A stretch of 5,971 nt of DNA from Treponema sp. (GTDB lineage Bacteria; Spirochaetota; Spirochaetia; Treponematales; Breznakiellaceae). The notes under the pieces were generated by a model. The model saw nothing but the letters and a program-made list of their open reading frames with translations, had not been told where the DNA came from and did no database searches. The stretch is taken from the NCBI GenBank assembly GCA_031281925.1, contig JAITES010000232.1:1-5971 (forward strand), in the 5' to 3' direction. Positions 5,535 through 5,971 of the stretch are shown here, piece by piece. The number at the start of each line of letters is the position of its first letter. Position 1 is the first letter of the stretch. The position numbers and the translations under genes were made by a program.

Positions 5535-5556
5535 TTTCCCGGATTTTCCGGGGAAA
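5535..5556 (+). other. Leader hairpin just upstream of the ribosome binding site
   Basis: TTTCCCGGA (5535-5543) pairs with TCCGGGGAAA (5547-5556) over nine pairs, with one bulged G and a TTT loop. It ends ten bases before the AAAAGGAG ribosome binding site (5566-5573), leaving that site single-stranded. It follows the inverted repeat at 5494-5525, so the leader has two stem-loops in series. Stabilisation or control of translation is possible. Confidence 0.45.
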
Positions 5557-5579
5557 AATTTGCTTAAAAGGAGATTTTT

Positions 5580-5971
5580 ATGACAAGGAAGGTACTTATT
5601 CAGGCGCTGCTTCTGGCGGTTCTGACAATGCCGGGCATCGTGTCTGCCGGCGGCCGAAAGGATGCGGGCGCCGCACAGGGCGCGTATCAGGAGAACCTGC
5701 GTATTGCGGTATCCGCCGCGCCCGAAACGCTGGACATCGCTTTTTCCTCATCCGCCGTCGCCCAGCAGATGACCAAGGGGGCCGTGTACGAAAACCTCGT
5801 ATACATCAAGAGCGACTTTTCCATCGGGCTTGAGCTGGCCGAAAGTTTTACGGTCAACGCCGATTCTTCGGTGTACACCTACAAGCTGCGCAGGGGCGTC
5901 AAGTTTCACAACGGGCAGGAACTGAAGGCCGATGATGTGGTCGCCTCCCTCAATCGCTGGCTCGAACTCTA
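5580..5971 (+). CDS. ABC-transporter substrate-binding protein, family 5 (peptide/oligosaccharide type), N-terminal part
   Basis: An open frame of 130 codons that leaves the right edge of the window; family members are usually 500-600 residues. It starts at ATG 5580 with AAAAGGAG (5566-5573) six bases upstream. Residues 1-23 (MTRKVLIQALLLAVLTMPGIVSA) are a signal peptide with a VSA site for signal peptidase I, and no cysteine follows, so it should be a soluble periplasmic protein and not a lipoprotein. A GGRKDAGAAQ linker leads to the family 5 core: LRIAVSAAPETLDIAF (about 40-55), VYENLVYI (69-76), and the signature region LAESFTVNADSSVYTYKLRRGVKFHNGQELKADDVVASLNRW (87-128). This matches DppA/OppA-type proteins that bind peptides, nickel or, in some members, GlcNAc oligosaccharides; the ligand cannot be told from this part. 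Permease and ATPase genes would be expected further right. Two promoters and two leader hairpins precede it. Confidence 0.93.
   Translation, partial: MTRKVLIQALLLAVLTMPGIVSAGGRKDAGAAQGAYQENLRIAVSAAPETLDIAFSSSAVAQQMTKGAVYENLVYIKSDFSIGLELAESFTVNADSSVYTYKLRRGVKFHNGQELKADDVVASLNRWLEL

Larger units (their letters stand above)
5030..5579. other. 550-base non-coding region rich in inverted repeats
   Basis: No credible protein gene lies between the hexosaminidase and the binding-protein gene on either strand. Most of the region is visibly AT-richer than the genes, especially from 5180 to 5530. In order it holds two hairpins (5030-5063, 5071-5101), two interleaved inverted repeats (5133-5175), a perfect 8-bp inverted repeat (5219-5240), an AT-rich stretch bounded by ACCACG/CGTGGT (5256-5369), a sigma54-type promoter (5395-5410), an unused strong ribosome-binding-site sequence (5431-5438), a sigma70-type promoter (5458-5486), an 11-bp inverted repeat (5494-5525), and a hairpin ahead of the next gene (5535-5556). 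Confidence 0.8.

Noticed and set aside
5531..5833. Plus-strand open frame of 100 codons starting at ATG 5531
   Set aside because: It overlaps the binding-protein gene in another frame and its start lies beside a leader hairpin with no ribosome binding site. The frame at 5580 has a strong ribosome binding site, a signal peptide and family motifs.

Overview
The window looks like a chromosomal piece of a spirochaete, most likely a treponeme of the environmental or termite-gut type. This is inferred and not certain. The grounds are a TTG-started lipoprotein, a solute-binding protein whose signal peptide ends in an AGGRKDAGAA-like stretch (a style I associate with treponemal binding proteins), moderately GC-rich genes beside AT-rich intergenic DNA, and an unusual NAD-dependent DNA ligase.

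Layout. Positions 1-164 (minus strand) hold the first 54 codons of an exported protein that runs off the left edge. Positions 165-254 are a short divergent promoter region with a good sigma70-type promoter facing right (TTGAAA, 17 bp, TATATT). From 255 to 5029 there is a tight four-gene co-directional cluster: a lipoprotein of unknown function, trmB (tRNA m7G46 methyltransferase), ligA (NAD-dependent DNA ligase) and a family 20 beta-N-acetylhexosaminidase. The junctions are a 1-base TAATG overlap, a 1-base gap and a 4-base ATGA overlap, so this is very probably one translationally coupled operon. Positions 5030-5579 are a 550-base non-coding region rich in inverted repeats. From 5580 to the right edge lies the N-terminal third or less of a secreted family 5 ABC-transporter substrate-binding protein.

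The most interesting part is the 550-base gap. Two hairpins follow the hexosaminidase stop. Then come a possible pseudoknot, a perfect 8-bp inverted repeat, and a possible repeat element bounded by ACCACG/CGTGGT. A near-consensus sigma54 promoter (TTGGCAC, 5 bases, TTGCT) follows, then a sigma70 promoter with a perfect TTGACA -35 box. A perfect 11-bp inverted repeat begins at the predicted sigma70 transcription start, and a second leader hairpin lies just before the ribosome binding site. The binding-protein gene therefore seems to have two promoters and an elaborately structured leader.

Functional link (inference). The hexosaminidase lacks a signal peptide, so it should act in the cytoplasm on imported oligosaccharides. 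Some family 5 binding proteins, such as the Vibrio chitin-oligosaccharide binding protein, carry GlcNAc oligomers. The two adjacent units could form a GlcNAc-oligosaccharide or muropeptide uptake and breakdown route, but a peptide transporter is equally possible on this evidence. I see no CRISPR array, rRNA, tRNA, transposase or integrase in the window.
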